Numbered from the stretch's first letter, positions 26,096-37,292 are shown. The stretch: DNA of 57,685 nt from Pseudomonadota bacterium (GCA_021783175.1 JAJXUF010000010.1:1-57685); one strand, 5' to 3'. Translations and numbers: made by a program. The notes: generated from the sequence alone by a model not told the origin.

Positions 26096-27310
26096 TTAAC
26101 GGCCGCCTGCCCCGAGTTCAGCCGCAGATACCGCAACCACCGACGGCGCGATCGCACCTGCATCCGCCGCATTCGGCTGCCTGCGTGCGCTCATGAGTGC
26201 GATGAAGCGGTCGAAAAGCGGGCCGACGTCGTGTGGTCCAGGACTCGCTTCCGGGTGCCCCTGAAAACAGAATGCCGGTTGATCGGTACGCTCAAGTCCC
26301 TGAATTGTACCGTCGAACAAGGAACGATGGGTGACCCGTAATATGGCCGGTAGACTGGCTTCGTCCACGGCAAAGCCGTGATTCTGGCTCGTGATCATGA
26401 CACGTCCGCTGGCAAGCTCCTGGACCGGATGATTCGCGCCGTGGTGACCGAACTTCATCTTCATGGTACGCGCGCCGGACGCCAGTCCGAGCAGCTGGTG
26501 GCCAAGGCAGATTCCGAACACCGGCAGACCGGTAGCGACGATGGCGCCGATCGCATCGATGGCATAGGTGCAAGGCTCCGGGTCACCAGGGCCGTTGGAT
26601 AGGAACACGCCGTCCGGACGCAATGCCAAGACGTCCTCGGCCGTAGTCTTAGCCGGAACCACCGTGACGCGGCAACCACGGTCCACTAGCATGCGCAAAA
26701 TATTGCGCTTGATGCCGAAATCATATGCAACAACGTCGAAACGCCAGTCGCTGGGCGCACGATAGCCGCTGCCACGCTCCCAGCCGCCTTCCGACCATAT
26801 ATATGACTCTTTTGTGCTGACCACCTTGGCAAGATCCATTCCCTTGAGACCAGCGAAGTCGCGCGCGGCGGCCACTGCCGCCTTCTTGTCAATCTTGGCC
26901 CCCTCTTCTGCCGCAACGATACAACCATTCTGCGCGCCCTTTTCACGCAACAGCCGGGTAAGTCTGCGTGTGTCGATACCAGCGATGCCAACGACCTTGT
27001 GTTTGCGCAGGAAGTCGGACAGCGTGGCAGAAGCGCGCCAGTTACTGACGCGTGGCGGAAGATCGCGGATTACCAAACCGGCAGCGTAGACCCTGGACGA
27101 CTCCATGTCTTCCGCATTTACGCCGGTATTGCCGATATGCGGATAGGTAAGTGTGACGATCTGCTTGGCGTACGAGGGATCGGTAAGAATTTCCTGGTAG
27201 CCGGTCATGGCGGTATTGAACACCACCTCTCCGACGGATTGCCCTGCAACGCCGATGGCCTCCCCGGCGAACAGGGTACCATCTTCCAGCGCAAGCAACG
27301 CAGGCCGCAT
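26096..27310 (-). CDS. carA: Carbamoyl-phosphate synthase small (glutaminase) subunit
   Basis: Glutamine amidotransferase subunit of 404 residues, which frees ammonia for CarB. The class I triad is visible: cysteine in [11 protein letters not shown], and histidine in [11 protein letters not shown] with the glutamate two residues on. The N-terminal half is the CarA-specific domain. I chose the ATG at 27310 because GGAGG lies ten bases before it and the protein then begins [12 protein letters not shown]; the frame remains open to 27337. It has its own promoter and a hairpin-containing leader. Confidence 0.96.
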   Translation of the reverse strand: MRPALLALEDGTLFAGEAIGVAGQSVGEVVFNTAMTGYQEILTDPSYAKQIVTLTYPHIGNTGVNAEDMESSRVYAAGLVIRDLPPRVSNWRASATLSDFLRKHKVVGIAGIDTRRLTRLLREKGAQNGCIVAAEEGAKIDKKAAVAAARDFAGLKGMDLAKVVSTKESYIWSEGGWERGSGYRAPSDWRFDVVAYDFGIKRNILRMLVDRGCRVTVVPAKTTAEDVLALRPDGVFLSNGPGDPEPCTYAIDAIGAIVATGLPVFGICLGHQLLGLASGARTMKMKFGHHGANHPVQELASGRVMITSQNHGFAVDEASLPAILRVTHRSLFDGTIQGLERTDQPAFCFQGHPEASPGPHDVGPLFDRFIALMSARRQPNAADAGAIAPSVVAVSAAELGAGGR

Positions 27311-27340
27311 CAGCCGGGTACCTCCAGAGGTAGGCATACG

Positions 27341-27371
27341 AAAACGGGAGAGGTCGAAATCGCCTCTCCCG
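27341..27371 (-). terminator. Hairpin with short T-run in the carA leader
   Basis: The 9-base arms CGGGAGAGG (27345-27353) and CCTCTCCCG (27363-27371) pair perfectly around a nine-base loop, and on the minus strand TTTT follows directly. It could end transcripts from the glycosyltransferase gene upstream, but because the carA promoter lies farther upstream still, it sits inside the carA leader and could act as an attenuator. Confidence 0.55.
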
Positions 27372-27414
27372 CCTTCGAAATTTTATTCAATTGGATACTT
27401 GGGGCTGAGTGCAC

Positions 27415-27443
27415 ATTCTACGTAAGCACCTGTGCAAAAGCAA
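27415..27443 (-). promoter_or_regulatory. Sigma70-like promoter of carA
   Basis: TTGCTT (27438-27443) and TAGAAT (27415-27420) are 17 bases apart on the minus strand, one of the best matches in the window. Transcription would start near 27408 and give a leader of about 100 bases before the carA ATG. The region is otherwise noncoding. Confidence 0.65.
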
Positions 27444-27526
27444 CGAGTTCGGCAGCGGTTTTGCGCGCTTTGCGTCCTGCAGGCGGGCTGCCACCCCAGG
27501 TATTCTTGCGTGTTGGCGCGCGAATC

Positions 27527-28888
27527 TCAGCGTGTCAGCCAGGAACGCGCACGCACCGTGGCTAGCGCGTAGGGAAAGATCCAGAACAGCGCAAAGAACG
27601 AAAAATAGGCGTACAGGATGCCAAACACGAAATCCCAGGAGCGCTCACTTCGCAGATAGTAAAGCATGTTCAACGCCGTCATGACGGCCATTGCGATCAG
27701 TACGCGCACTATAGTCAATGGGTCGTTCAGCGCCAGGACGGCCAGCGCAACGAGCGCCAAGTAGCCGAGCGGATAGCGCAGGTTCGTGATCACTGCGTCG
27801 ACGATGGCGATCAGGCGCGCACCTAGCGGACGCTTCCATACGATGCTTGCAAAACGTATTTCCTCGCGCACGTAGCTTCGATCCCAGCGCAGATACATCT
27901 TGCAGAGCTTGGAATAAGTCGACGGCACCACCGTGTGGACAACGGCATTTCGCTGGTAAACGGTGTCGTAACCGCGATCGAGAATGAAATTCGTGAGTGC
28001 GCGATCTTCGCCATAGGTGCATGGCGCGCCCAGGAATGTCTGGCCTACCCAGTCAGCGAGAATCTGACGCACCACCGACGCACGATAGGCTGCGAGAGCT
28101 CCGGGGCAGCAGTACACCGTACCATAGGTCGACTGCACCGCACGCAACAGGTCGAAGGACAGTATGAAGCGCACGTGCAACATGCGCGGAATCAACCCCT
28201 GGCGCCTGTTGTACACCGCGACTTTGCCAGCGACCGCGCCAATCCGCGGATTGCGAAACGGGCCTGCCATGGCCAGCAGGGTTTTTGATTCGATGACGCT
28301 GTCCGAGTCGATGGTAACCACCACGTCGCCGCGCGCCTGGCGGAAGCCTGCCTCCAGCGCGGCACGTTTGCCTAGGTTCTTGGCAAATCGCACGGCGGTT
28401 ACTAGGTGTGCGTTTCGTTGTACGGCATTCTGAATGTGCTCCCAGGTATCATCTTTACTGCCGTCGTCGACGACGAAGATTTCAAGCCTGTCCCGAGGAT
28501 AGTCGGCGGCCACCACAGAATCGATGGCTTTGCCGACCATCGGGCCCTCGTTGTACGCGGGGATGATGACTGTGAGGGTCGGCGCGTCCGCCATGGATGC
28601 CGGACTGGCCGGTCGATAGCTGAACCAGAGATAGGTCCGGAAAACGAGCAATACCGTACCGGCCATCGCCCAAATGAGGCTCGGGCGCGCGATCGTTTTC
28701 AGCCAATGATGCGTTTCCGCGGCATGAATTAGGGGCAACAGCATCCGGCCGGAGACAGCAAGATACGCCATCAGGATGAGGCTGCCGACGATGGCACCGC
28801 GCAGTATCCACTCCCAGATGTCATGTTGGGTATGGGCGGCGAAGTATTGGTCTGAAGCGGTCCAGCGCTTGAATTGTTGCGACAGCAT
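27527..28888 (-). CDS. Family 2 glycosyltransferase, hyaluronan/NodC-synthase type
   Basis: A processive polysaccharide synthase by its motifs; 453 residues. Two N-terminal membrane segments (about 29-50 and 69-88) precede the catalytic domain with VVDDGSKDD (near 141), the metal-binding DSDS (near 194), GEDRALT (near 293) and YLRWDRS, the (Q/R)xxRW motif (near 334), followed by three or four C-terminal membrane helices. These fit GT2 enzymes that polymerise and export a beta-linked glycan. The product is unknown, and no export or modification genes lie nearby. It interrupts the usual dapB-carA adjacency. The ATG at 28888 is favoured over a TTG six bases earlier; neither has a clear ribosome site. 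Confidence 0.85.
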   Translation of the reverse strand: MLSQQFKRWTASDQYFAAHTQHDIWEWILRGAIVGSLILMAYLAVSGRMLLPLIHAAETHHWLKTIARPSLIWAMAGTVLLVFRTYLWFSYRPASPASMADAPTLTVIIPAYNEGPMVGKAIDSVVAADYPRDRLEIFVVDDGSKDDTWEHIQNAVQRNAHLVTAVRFAKNLGKRAALEAGFRQARGDVVVTIDSDSVIESKTLLAMAGPFRNPRIGAVAGKVAVYNRRQGLIPRMLHVRFILSFDLLRAVQSTYGTVYCCPGALAAYRASVVRQILADWVGQTFLGAPCTYGEDRALTNFILDRGYDTVYQRNAVVHTVVPSTYSKLCKMYLRWDRSYVREEIRFASIVWKRPLGARLIAIVDAVITNLRYPLGYLALVALAVLALNDPLTIVRVLIAMAVMTALNMLYYLRSERSWDFVFGILYAYFSFFALFWIFPYALATVRARSWLTR

Positions 28889-29177
28889 GGGCAATGGCTA
28901 GATTCCGTTTTGAAGTGTGGGTCACTACCGCCAGGATGCCCGGGGAAGGCTGGATCGACCATCGACCAGTACGTCGGCCCGAGACGGAACGGCGGGGGTA
29001 TGGCGCCGTCCATTTTGCTTAAAAAACACTTTCTGGATCAACAGGATAATTCACTCACCCCAAAAGAGAAGCAAGCAGGTAGAAAAGCCGCGTGATGGTA
29101 CCACATCCGGGATGGTGCGGTGAAACATCCCCCTAGCGCAGCGCGCAAGGTGCCGGCAGCGGTAGTGGCGGAAAGCG

Positions 29178-30020
<843 letters not shown>

Positions 30021-30134
30021 TCAGCGACTGGCCGCGAAGCAAGAAGGATAAAGGATTTGCAGGCATTGCGCGAACCGGGCACGCCGGCAAGGCGGCGGCG
30101 GAAATCACGTTGCAAATGTACTAATACTTGAATT

Positions 30135-30827
30135 ATGGAATCGGAATATCTCACGGTCCTGCTGCATTTATGCCTTGCGCTGGTTGCCGGGGGCATGATC
30201 GGGCTTGAACGCACCTACCACGGACGCCCGGCAGGATTCCGTACCCACACCCTGGTGTGCCTTGCCTCCAGCCTGCTGATGTTGCTCACGGCCTACCAAT
30301 GGACGCGGCTTTTTGGCGCAACGCGCGAACCCATGAGCGTGGATCCGACGCGCATGGCCCAGGGCATCATGACTGGCATTGGCTTTCTCGGTGCCGGCGT
30401 CATTATTAAAGAAGGTCTGACGGTGCGCGGTCTCACCACGGCCGCATCCATCTGGATGACTGCGGCGATCGGCATCCTTATCGGCATCAGTTTCTACTTT
30501 CCTGCAATCGTCGCTACGTTGCTGACCCTGGGCACCCTGTCTATTTTCCGCTGGATTGAAATGGTCATGCCGGCGCTTTATTACGGCCGGCTGAACGTAC
30601 GCTTCAGGCGCAAGGATGCGCCTTCCGAGGCGATGCTGCGCACAATGATTTCAGAACACGGTTTTACGGTGGCCAATCTGACTTACAGTCTCACAAAGGA
30701 AGGGGAAGTGTTCGAATACCAGATGGTCATTCGTAGCCGTGATCGGGACAGTACGCACCGGTTGGCGGAAACTCTTGCCTCCATGGACCGGGTCCTGGAG
30801 TTTTGCATCACCCCGGCGGGCGACTAG
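30135..30827 (+). CDS. MgtC/SapB-family membrane protein
   Basis: A 230-residue protein with an N-terminal membrane half of about five helices and a C-terminal soluble domain (about residues 150-230). GGMIGLERTYHGRPAGFRTH near residue 20 and GIGFLGAGVIIKEG near 80 are the family signatures. Relatives help cells survive low magnesium or acid, and in some pathogens inhibit the ATP synthase; the role here is not known. No clear ribosome-binding site is seen before the ATG. The last 20 bases overlap the end of msrQ on the other strand. Confidence 0.85.
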   Translation: MESEYLTVLLHLCLALVAGGMIGLERTYHGRPAGFRTHTLVCLASSLLMLLTAYQWTRLFGATREPMSVDPTRMAQGIMTGIGFLGAGVIIKEGLTVRGLTTAASIWMTAAIGILIGISFYFPAIVATLLTLGTLSIFRWIEMVMPALYYGRLNVRFRRKDAPSEAMLRTMISEHGFTVANLTYSLTKEGEVFEYQMVIRSRDRDSTHRLAETLASMDRVLEFCITPAGD

Positions 30828-31485
30828 ACAAGTTACTTGCGGCAAGTCTTGCGCTGCGCGCAGAAGCACGTTCACCCGAGCGCGGCATCCGCCGACCAGT
30901 GATCGGGAGTGCAGCGATCACACGATATCCCAGCAGGACAGTCATGATTGCCCCATAGATCAAGGGCTGCGTAAAATCCTTCTTCACGTACAAAAAGAAG
31001 TGCACGATTTCAGCGATGGCGATCAAGTAAACTAACCGGTGCAGCATCTGCCAGCGTCTTGCGCCCATGCGCCGCACCATACCGTTGGTGGATGTGATCG
31101 CCAGCGGAATAAGCAATATAAACGCAACATATCCGACGGTGATGAACGGACGCCCAACCACGTCTTTGAGCATGCTGCTCCAGTTGAAGAACTGATCAAG
31201 CCACGCGTACATCAGCAGATGCAGACATGCGTAGAAAAATGCGTAGAGCCCCAGCATGCGCCGCAAGCGCAGCAGCCAATTAAGCCCGGCGAACTTGCGA
31301 AGCGGCGTTACGCCAAGCGTGATCAGCAGGAAGACTAGCGCCCAGATACCGGTCGAGTGGGTGATGACCGAGATGGGGTTGGCCCCGAGGCCGTTATACA
31401 AACCTCTCGCCGCCAGCGACGCCAGCGGAAACAGACAGGCCACGAATATGATTCGCTTTAGCCACTGAATGCGGGTCGGGGACAT
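30808..31485 (-). CDS. msrQ: Heme-binding subunit of periplasmic methionine sulfoxide reductase
   Basis: YedZ/MsrQ of 225 residues with six predicted membrane helices that bind heme b and pass electrons from quinones to MsrP. Histidines in VITHSTGIWAL, FFYACLHLLMY and RWQMLHRLVYL are consistent with heme ligands. It follows msrP after six bases on the same strand. The C-terminal 25 residues are basic and Ser/Arg-rich and overlap the convergent MgtC-family gene. Confidence 0.92.
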   Translation of the reverse strand: MSPTRIQWLKRIIFVACLFPLASLAARGLYNGLGANPISVITHSTGIWALVFLLITLGVTPLRKFAGLNWLLRLRRMLGLYAFFYACLHLLMYAWLDQFFNWSSMLKDVVGRPFITVGYVAFILLIPLAITSTNGMVRRMGARRWQMLHRLVYLIAIAEIVHFFLYVKKDFTQPLIYGAIMTVLLGYRVIAALPITGRRMPRSGERASARSARLAASNLSSRPPG

Positions 31486-31491
31486 AAATCG

Positions 31492-32436
31492 TCAGAAGTA
31501 CTTGCGCAGATCCATGCCGCGATACATCTGCGCCACCTGCTCGCCGTAGCCGTTGAACATCAGGGTCGGCCGCTTGTGGAACTCCCCGATGCGCCGCTCC
31601 GTCGCCTGACTCCAGCGCGGATGATCGACCTTGGGATTGACGTTTGAATAAAAACCGTACTCCGTTGGCACGGCCTTGGGCCAGGTGGTCACCGGTTGTT
31701 TCTCGACGAAACGGATCTTGACGATCGATTTAATGCTCTTGAAGCCGTACTTCCACGGCACAACCAAGCGGATTGGCGCTCCATCCTGGTTTGGCAGAAC
31801 GCGACCGTACAAACCCACCGCAAGCAGGGTCAGAGGATTCATGGCCTCGTCCATGCGCAAGCCTTCAACGTACGGCCAGTCGAGCACATCCGAATTCTGG
31901 CCGGGCATTTGTGCAGGATTGTAGAGCGTGACGAACTGGACGAACCTGGCGTTGCTTGTCGGCTCGACCTCACGGATGATGCGTTCCAGCGGAAAACCGA
32001 CCCAGGGAATCACCATCGACCAGCCTTCAACACAGCGATGCCGGTAAATGCGATCTTCCAGTGGATTTGCCTTGATGAGATCGTCGACGCCAAAGACTTT
32101 CGGTCGCCTTACTGCGCCCTCGACGCTAACCTGCCAGGGGTGGGTCACAAGACTTGCGGCGAGCGTTGCCGGTGAATACTTGTCGGTCGCGAACTCGTAG
32201 AAATTATTGTAGTGGGTGATGTCCTCGTAGGACGTTTCGGTTTCGCTGGTGCTGTACGGACTCTTGAGCGCAACCGGCAGCTTAGGAAGCGACGGCGACG
32301 CCTCATGTCCGAAACCCCACGAAAATCCCAGCAGAGCAGTTGCCGAACCGGTAGCCAGAAACTTGCGCCGATCCCGATACACGTGCTCATCGGTAATTTC
32401 CGACGGAAGGATATCTTCTTTCTTCTTTATCAGCAT
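31492..32436 (-). CDS. msrP: Periplasmic methionine sulfoxide reductase catalytic subunit
   Basis: Molybdopterin enzyme (YedY/MsrP) that repairs oxidised methionines in periplasmic proteins. It has 314 residues from the ATG at 32436. The twin-arginine signal [11 protein letters not shown] is near residue 21, and [15 protein letters not shown] supplies the molybdenum-ligating cysteine (about 135). The longer open frame starting at 32565 would place cysteine-rich sequence before the Tat signal and is rejected. It is followed by msrQ. A DsrE-like gene lies 167 bases upstream on the same strand. Confidence 0.94.
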   Translation of the reverse strand: MLIKKKEDILPSEITDEHVYRDRRKFLATGSATALLGFSWGFGHEASPSLPKLPVALKSPYSTSETETSYEDITHYNNFYEFATDKYSPATLAASLVTHPWQVSVEGAVRRPKVFGVDDLIKANPLEDRIYRHRCVEGWSMVIPWVGFPLERIIREVEPTSNARFVQFVTLYNPAQMPGQNSDVLDWPYVEGLRMDEAMNPLTLLAVGLYGRVLPNQDGAPIRLVVPWKYGFKSIKSIVKIRFVEKQPVTTWPKAVPTEYGFYSNVNPKVDHPRWSQATERRIGEFHKRPTLMFNGYGEQVAQMYRGMDLRKYF

Positions 32437-32603
32437 AGTGCAACCCCAGGAGTAGCGCAGCGAATCGGAGGAGCATCCGCAACATTTGACCTTGGCACTG
32501 CACCGAGTTCCATGGTGCACGTAAACAAAACGGCCATCCTGCAGATTCGACGCGCGAAGGGACAAAACCTTACGGCCGCGGGATCCCTTAGTGAATGCGC
32601 GGG

Positions 32604-33125
32604 TTACCAGCTGATATAGGCGTACCCGCGCTTTTGCAGCTCCATAAGATCTGCCGCACCAACGTCGACGTATTTGGCAAACGACAAGATGTCTCCAGCC
32701 CCAAGGTGCAGCGTACCCAGCGTGTTGCCGCAGGCGTGAAATTCGACGCCATAATCATTCAGGCTGAGTACCTGGTCGCGAATCGATTTCGGCACGGGAC
32801 GTAGGGGCTTTTTTAACAGCACATGTATGCCGGGACCAAAGGCGGTAACGACGATCTTGATGTCATCGCCGTATTTCTTCAGAACCGCCGCCACCGAGCC
32901 GAGCACATGTTGCTGATAGTCTTCATCCGCCTTGTCCAGCTGATAGACGATCAAGTGTTGCGGATTGTCACCGGGGAAATGCAGATCATCACCCGCGGAC
33001 GACTTGTCGTCGGCAGTCGCCGCATGCACTCCGGCAAGGGCAGCAAATCCGCCCGCGGCCAGTCCACCAAGCAGCTTGCGCCGCCCATTGCTGACAAAAT
33101 CAGGTAATTTCCGCCAATTGGGCAT
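32604..33125 (-). CDS. Exported DsrE-family protein
   Basis: A 173-residue protein with a Tat-like signal ([15 protein letters not shown], arginines at 15-16) ending near AATA at about residue 38, followed by a DsrE/DsrF-like fold. [29 protein letters not shown] and the strand with [10 protein letters not shown] (cysteine 132) match the family, in which a cysteine at this place carries persulfide sulfur. Most DsrE proteins act in the cytoplasm, so export is notable. It precedes msrP on the same strand. Its substrate is unknown. An ordinary ribosome site (AGGAG) lies before the ATG. Confidence 0.75.
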   Translation of the reverse strand: MPNWRKLPDFVSNGRRKLLGGLAAGGFAALAGVHAATADDKSSAGDDLHFPGDNPQHLIVYQLDKADEDYQQHVLGSVAAVLKKYGDDIKIVVTAFGPGIHVLLKKPLRPVPKSIRDQVLSLNDYGVEFHACGNTLGTLHLGAGDILSFAKYVDVGAADLMELQKRGYAYISW

Positions 33126-33199
33126 ACGTTCTCCTATTGCTTGGTTGTTATTAGACGCGGGTCAGCAAACAAAATTCTGCAGATCAACCGCGCAGATCT

Positions 33200-34333
33200 T
33201 CAGCCAAGAAAACTCTTGAGTTTGTCCATCCAAGACTGTTCGCGCGGATAATGGCGCGCTCCGCCGGCACGAATCGATCCATCGAATTCTTCCAGCAGCT
33301 CCTTCTGGCGCTTGGTCAGATTGACCGGCGTTTCCACGCTGGCGTGGCAGTAAAGGTCGCCCTGATGGCCGCTGCGGACATTGACCACACCTTTGCCGCG
33401 CAGGCGGAATACCTTGTCGGTTTGCGTGCCAGGTGGAACCTTGAGCGAGGCGCGTCCTTCAAGCGTCGGGATTTCAACCTCACCGCCGAGGGTTGCCGCC
33501 GCAAAACTAATTGGCATTTCGCAGTGCAAATCGTCTCCATCGCGCTTGAAGATGGAATGTGGCTTTAGACGGATCTGGACATAAAGATCTCCGGCAGGGC
33601 CACCGTTCTCCCCTGCCTCGCCTTCTCCGGCAAGCCGAATCTGGTCTCCTTCATCCACGCCCGCCGGCACTTTCACTGAAAGTGTCTTGGTCTGCTTGAC
33701 GCGACCCTGGCCGTGACATTCCGTGCACGGGGTAGTGATGATCTTGCCGCTGCCGCGACAGTTCGGGCAGGTCTGCTGGATGGAAAAGAATCCCTGCTGC
33801 ATGCGCACCTGGCCATGGCCTCCGCAGGTAGGACAGCTCGTGGCCGACGTGCCAGGGCGTGCGCCAGATCCGTGACATGTTTCGCAGGTCTCGAGCGTCG
33901 GCACGCGTATGCGCATTTCCGTGCCGCGCACCGCTTCTTCCAGACTAAGCTCCAGGTTGTAACGCAGGTCACTACCGTGGAAGACCTGGTTGCCACGTGA
34001 ACGCTGTCCCGCACCAAAAATGTCGCCGAACACATCGCCAAAGATGTCAGCAAAGCTCGCGCCCGCTCCATGGGCGGCGCCACCGCGCCCGCCGGCACCC
34101 ATGCTCGGGTCGACTCCTGCATGCCCAAACTGATCATAGGCGGCCCGCTTCTGTCCATCGCTTAAAATTTCGTACGCCTCTTTGGCCTCCTTGAAGCTCG
34201 CCTCGGCATCCTTGCTGTCTGGATTGCGGTCGGGATGATGCTTCATGGCAAGTCGGCGATAAGCCTGCTTGATTTCCGCCTCGGATGCGTTGCGTTGCAC
34301 TCCCAGTACTTCGTAATAATCGCGCTTTGACAT
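33200..34333 (-). CDS. dnaJ: Chaperone protein DnaJ
   Basis: Hsp40 co-chaperone that stimulates DnaK ATPase and delivers substrates. It has 377 residues. The J domain has the HPD motif ([12 protein letters not shown]), then a Gly-rich linker, and four CxxCxGxG zinc motifs: [24 protein letters not shown] and CTECHGQG. The start at 34333 ([11 protein letters not shown]) is the family start; the open frame extends upstream without support. It follows dnaK after 230 bases that contain a terminator-like hairpin. Confidence 0.97.
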   Translation of the reverse strand: MSKRDYYEVLGVQRNASEAEIKQAYRRLAMKHHPDRNPDSKDAEASFKEAKEAYEILSDGQKRAAYDQFGHAGVDPSMGAGGRGGAAHGAGASFADIFGDVFGDIFGAGQRSRGNQVFHGSDLRYNLELSLEEAVRGTEMRIRVPTLETCETCHGSGARPGTSATSCPTCGGHGQVRMQQGFFSIQQTCPNCRGSGKIITTPCTECHGQGRVKQTKTLSVKVPAGVDEGDQIRLAGEGEAGENGGPAGDLYVQIRLKPHSIFKRDGDDLHCEMPISFAAATLGGEVEIPTLEGRASLKVPPGTQTDKVFRLRGKGVVNVRSGHQGDLYCHASVETPVNLTKRQKELLEEFDGSIRAGGARHYPREQSWMDKLKSFLG

Positions 34334-34471
34334 TGCCTGATTCTGCTTATTAAGCTGCCTTTGAGCTATCAAATTCCTCGATCATGCCTGCCCGGCCGGA
34401 TCACCCACAACGACCGGCACTGAGAATCCAGCCACCACCCGGAGCCGTGCGCAGGGTCATGCCCTGTTTCG

Positions 34472-34520
34472 CAACAACAAAAGGCACCGTGGCGAAACCA
34501 TTGTCCGGTCCACGGTGCCT
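34472..34520 (-). terminator. Terminator-like hairpin between dnaK and dnaJ
   Basis: An 11-base-pair perfect stem joins AGGCACCGTGG (34482-34492) and CCACGGTGCCT (34510-34520) with a 17-base loop. On the minus strand TTTTGTTGTT follows. It probably ends part of the dnaK transcription and lowers dnaJ expression. A second GGCCGG/CCGGCC stem (34531-34547) lies just after the dnaK stop codon without a T-run. Confidence 0.65.
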
Positions 34521-34563
34521 CTCCGCCTGGGGCCGGCAAGACCGGCCGATGCCTGCAATTGCG

Positions 34564-36501
34564 CTACTTCTTGTCCTTGCCTTCCTTAACTTCCTCGAAT
34601 TCCGCATCAACGACGTTGTCCTTCGAACCTGTTGTCTCTGCCGAATCCGCGGCGCCGCCGGCTGCGGCTTCAGCGCCTGCACCAGCCTGGCCATACATGT
34701 GCTCGGCCAGTTTGTGGCTTGCTTCGGCGAGTGCCTGGGCCTTGCTCTCGATCGTCTCTTTGTCGTCGCTCTTGAGCACGCCTTCGAGGTCCTTTATCGC
34801 TGCCTCAATCTTTTGCTTATCCGACTCCGGTACCTTGTCACCCATCTCCTTCATGGACTTACGTACGCTGTGGATCAGGCCGTCACCGCGGTTGCGCGCA
34901 TCGACGAGCTCATGCGCCTTACGGTCCTCCTCAGCGTGCGCCTCGGCGTCCTTGACCATACGATCGATCTCGCCATCGCTTAAGCCAGAGCTCGACTTGA
35001 TCACAATCTTGTTTTCCTTGCCCGTTGCCTTGTCCTTGGCCGATACGTGCAGGATGCCGTTAGCATCGATGTCAAAGGTAACTTCAATCTGCGGCACACC
35101 ACGCGGTGCCGGCGGAATATCGCTCAGGTCGAAGCGGCCCAGAGACTTATTGCCGCTCGCCATCTCGCGCTCGCCCTGCAGCACGTGCACCGTGACCGCA
35201 GTCTGGTTGTCGTCGGCCGTGGAGAATACCTGCGAAGCCTTGGTCGGAATCGTGGTGTTCTTCTGGATAAGCTTGGTCATGACCCCGCCCATGGTCTCTA
35301 TTCCAAGGGAAAGCGGCGTGACGTCCAGCAGCAGAACATCCTTCACTTCACCGCCCAACACACCACCCTGAATGGCCGCCCCGATCGCTACAGCTTCATC
35401 CGGGTTGACGTCCTTGCGCGGCTCCTTGCCGAAGAAGTCGCGCACAGCTTCCTGCACCTTGGGCATACGGGTCTGCCCGCCGACGAGAATCACGTCGTCG
35501 ATCTCGCTTGCCTTGAGACCCGCATCCTTGAGTGCAATCTTGCAGGGTTCAATGGTGCGGACGATCAGATCCTCCACCAGACTTTCCAGCTTGGCGCGGG
35601 TGAGCTTGATATTGAGATGTTTCGGGCCGCTCGCATCTGCCGTGATATACGGCAAGTTCACGTCTGTCTGTTGGCTGGACGAGAGCTCGATCTTGGCCTT
35701 TTCGGCGGCGTCCTTCAGGCGTTGCAGCGCCAGCGGATCCTTATGCAAATCCACGCCGCTGTCCTTCTTGAACTCGTCAACCAGGTAGTCGATGATGCGC
35801 TTGTCGAAGTCTTCGCCGCCGAGGAACGTGTCGCCGTTGGTGGAAAGAACCTCGAACTGATGCTCCTTGTCTACTTCCGCGATTTCAATGATTGAAATAT
35901 CGAAGGTGCCGCCGCCAAGATCGTAAACCGCGATCTTGCGATCACCCTCTTTCTTATCCATGCCGAAGGCAAGCGCTGCTGCCGTCGGTTCGTTGATGAT
36001 GCGCTTGACCTCCAGGCCAGCGATCTTGCCGGCGTCCTTGGTGGCCTGACGCTGGGAATCGTTGAAATAGGCTGGCACTGTAATAACAGCTTCGGTGACT
36101 TCCTCGCCCAGATAGTCCTCTGCAGTCTTTTTCATTTTCTGCAGCACGCGCGCGGAAATCTCCGGCGGGGCCATGGCCTTACCCTTTACCTCGACCCAGG
36201 CATCGCCGTTCTTTGCCTTGGCGATCTTGTAGGGCACCATCTTGGCGTCGCGTTGCACAACCTCATCTTCAAATTTGCGACCGATGAGGCGTTTCACCGC
36301 ATACAGCGTATTCGCCGGATTGGTAATTGCCTGGCGCTTGGCTACCTGCCCCACCACCACTTCATTGTCCGTTGTAAACGCGACAATCGACGGCGTCGTG
36401 CGATCGCCCTCGCTATTTTCGATGACGCGCGGCTTGCCCCCCTCCATGACGGCCACGCAGGAGTTGGTGGTGCCTAAATCGATGCCGATAATCTTTGCCA
36501 T
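34564..36501 (-). CDS. dnaK: Chaperone protein DnaK (Hsp70)
   Basis: ATP-dependent chaperone of 645 residues. The N-terminal nucleotide-binding domain begins [13 protein letters not shown] and contains [12 protein letters not shown] and [13 protein letters not shown]; the substrate-binding domain starts near residue 390 and the lid is rich in charged helices. The C-terminal end is [10 protein letters not shown]. It follows grpE after 92 bases that include a sigma32-like promoter, with a GGACAGGAAA ribosome site. Confidence 0.98.
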   Translation of the reverse strand: MAKIIGIDLGTTNSCVAVMEGGKPRVIENSEGDRTTPSIVAFTTDNEVVVGQVAKRQAITNPANTLYAVKRLIGRKFEDEVVQRDAKMVPYKIAKAKNGDAWVEVKGKAMAPPEISARVLQKMKKTAEDYLGEEVTEAVITVPAYFNDSQRQATKDAGKIAGLEVKRIINEPTAAALAFGMDKKEGDRKIAVYDLGGGTFDISIIEIAEVDKEHQFEVLSTNGDTFLGGEDFDKRIIDYLVDEFKKDSGVDLHKDPLALQRLKDAAEKAKIELSSSQQTDVNLPYITADASGPKHLNIKLTRAKLESLVEDLIVRTIEPCKIALKDAGLKASEIDDVILVGGQTRMPKVQEAVRDFFGKEPRKDVNPDEAVAIGAAIQGGVLGGEVKDVLLLDVTPLSLGIETMGGVMTKLIQKNTTIPTKASQVFSTADDNQTAVTVHVLQGEREMASGNKSLGRFDLSDIPPAPRGVPQIEVTFDIDANGILHVSAKDKATGKENKIVIKSSSGLSDGEIDRMVKDAEAHAEEDRKAHELVDARNRGDGLIHSVRKSMKEMGDKVPESDKQKIEAAIKDLEGVLKSDDKETIESKAQALAEASHKLAEHMYGQAGAGAEAAAGGAADSAETTGSKDNVVDAEFEEVKEGKDKK

Positions 36502-36559
36502 TTTCCTGTCCTCTTAATAACCTTAATTTTGAAATGCCTTATCGCGCCTTAGGCCATTA

Positions 36560-36585
36560 GTGGGGCTGAGTCGACGCTTTTCAAG
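36560..36585 (-). promoter_or_regulatory. Sigma32-like heat-shock promoter of dnaK
   Basis: On the minus strand CTTGAAA (36579-36585) is followed after 13 bases by CCCCAC (36560-36565), a near-perfect match to the sigma32 pattern CTTGAAA-N13-CCCCAT. A second CTTGAAA lies immediately upstream, overlapping the grpE stop codon. Transcription would begin about 55 bases before dnaK. Confidence 0.7.
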
Positions 36586-36593
36586 CCATTTTT

Positions 36594-37187
36594 TCAAGAT
36601 TGCTGGGTTTTGGCGACCACAACCATCGCCGGCCGCAGCAGGCGCTCATGCAGCAGATAACCGCGCTGCACGGTGCTGACCACATGGTTGGCCGGAACCT
36701 CGTCGGTAGCCAGCATGGTCATCGCCTGATGCCGCTCGGGATCGAATCGGTCACCCTTTTTCGGATCCACGACAGTCAGCGCGAACTTGAGGAAGGTGCT
36801 GTCCATGAGCTTTAGGGTGAGATCCAGACCTTCCAGCATCTTTTCGACTACAGCACGGTTTCCCGCATCTACATTGATGTTCGCGAGATCAACCGCGCGC
36901 GCCCTCTCCAGGCTATCCTTTACAGCCAACATTTCCGTGGCAAAGCGCTCAATCCCATATTTATGCGCATTCGCCACATCGGTTTCTGCCCGGCGGCGAA
37001 CATTTTCCGTTTCGGCCTTGGCACGCAGGAATTTGTCGACATTGTCGGCCGCATCACGACGCGCCGCTTCCAGCTCGCGTTGCAAGCTTTCTAGTCCTGG
37101 CGCCGCCTCGGGCGCCTGAGCGGGCCCTTTTTCAGCGACAGAGTTGCCCTGCGGGGTATCTGATTCAACGGGAACATTACCGTTCAT
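36594..37187 (-). CDS. grpE: Nucleotide exchange factor GrpE
   Basis: Exchange factor for DnaK, 197 residues. The N-terminal 35 residues are low-complexity and acidic, then comes a long coiled-coil dimerisation helix (about 35-95), and the C-terminal beta domain contains the family stretch DRFDPERHQAMTML and RGYLLHERLLRPAMVVV. It is encoded between hrcA and dnaK. Confidence 0.95.
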   Translation of the reverse strand: MNGNVPVESDTPQGNSVAEKGPAQAPEAAPGLESLQRELEAARRDAADNVDKFLRAKAETENVRRRAETDVANAHKYGIERFATEMLAVKDSLERARAVDLANINVDAGNRAVVEKMLEGLDLTLKLMDSTFLKFALTVVDPKKGDRFDPERHQAMTMLATDEVPANHVVSTVQRGYLLHERLLRPAMVVVAKTQQS

Positions 37188-37292
37188 AGGCTAGCCAAAC
37201 TCCATGAGCTTTAAAGTGATCGTATTCGTGCGTCAACAATGGGGGCAGCCCGGCACGCTTTCAACAACGCTGTTGCGGCCGGATGGCACGAG

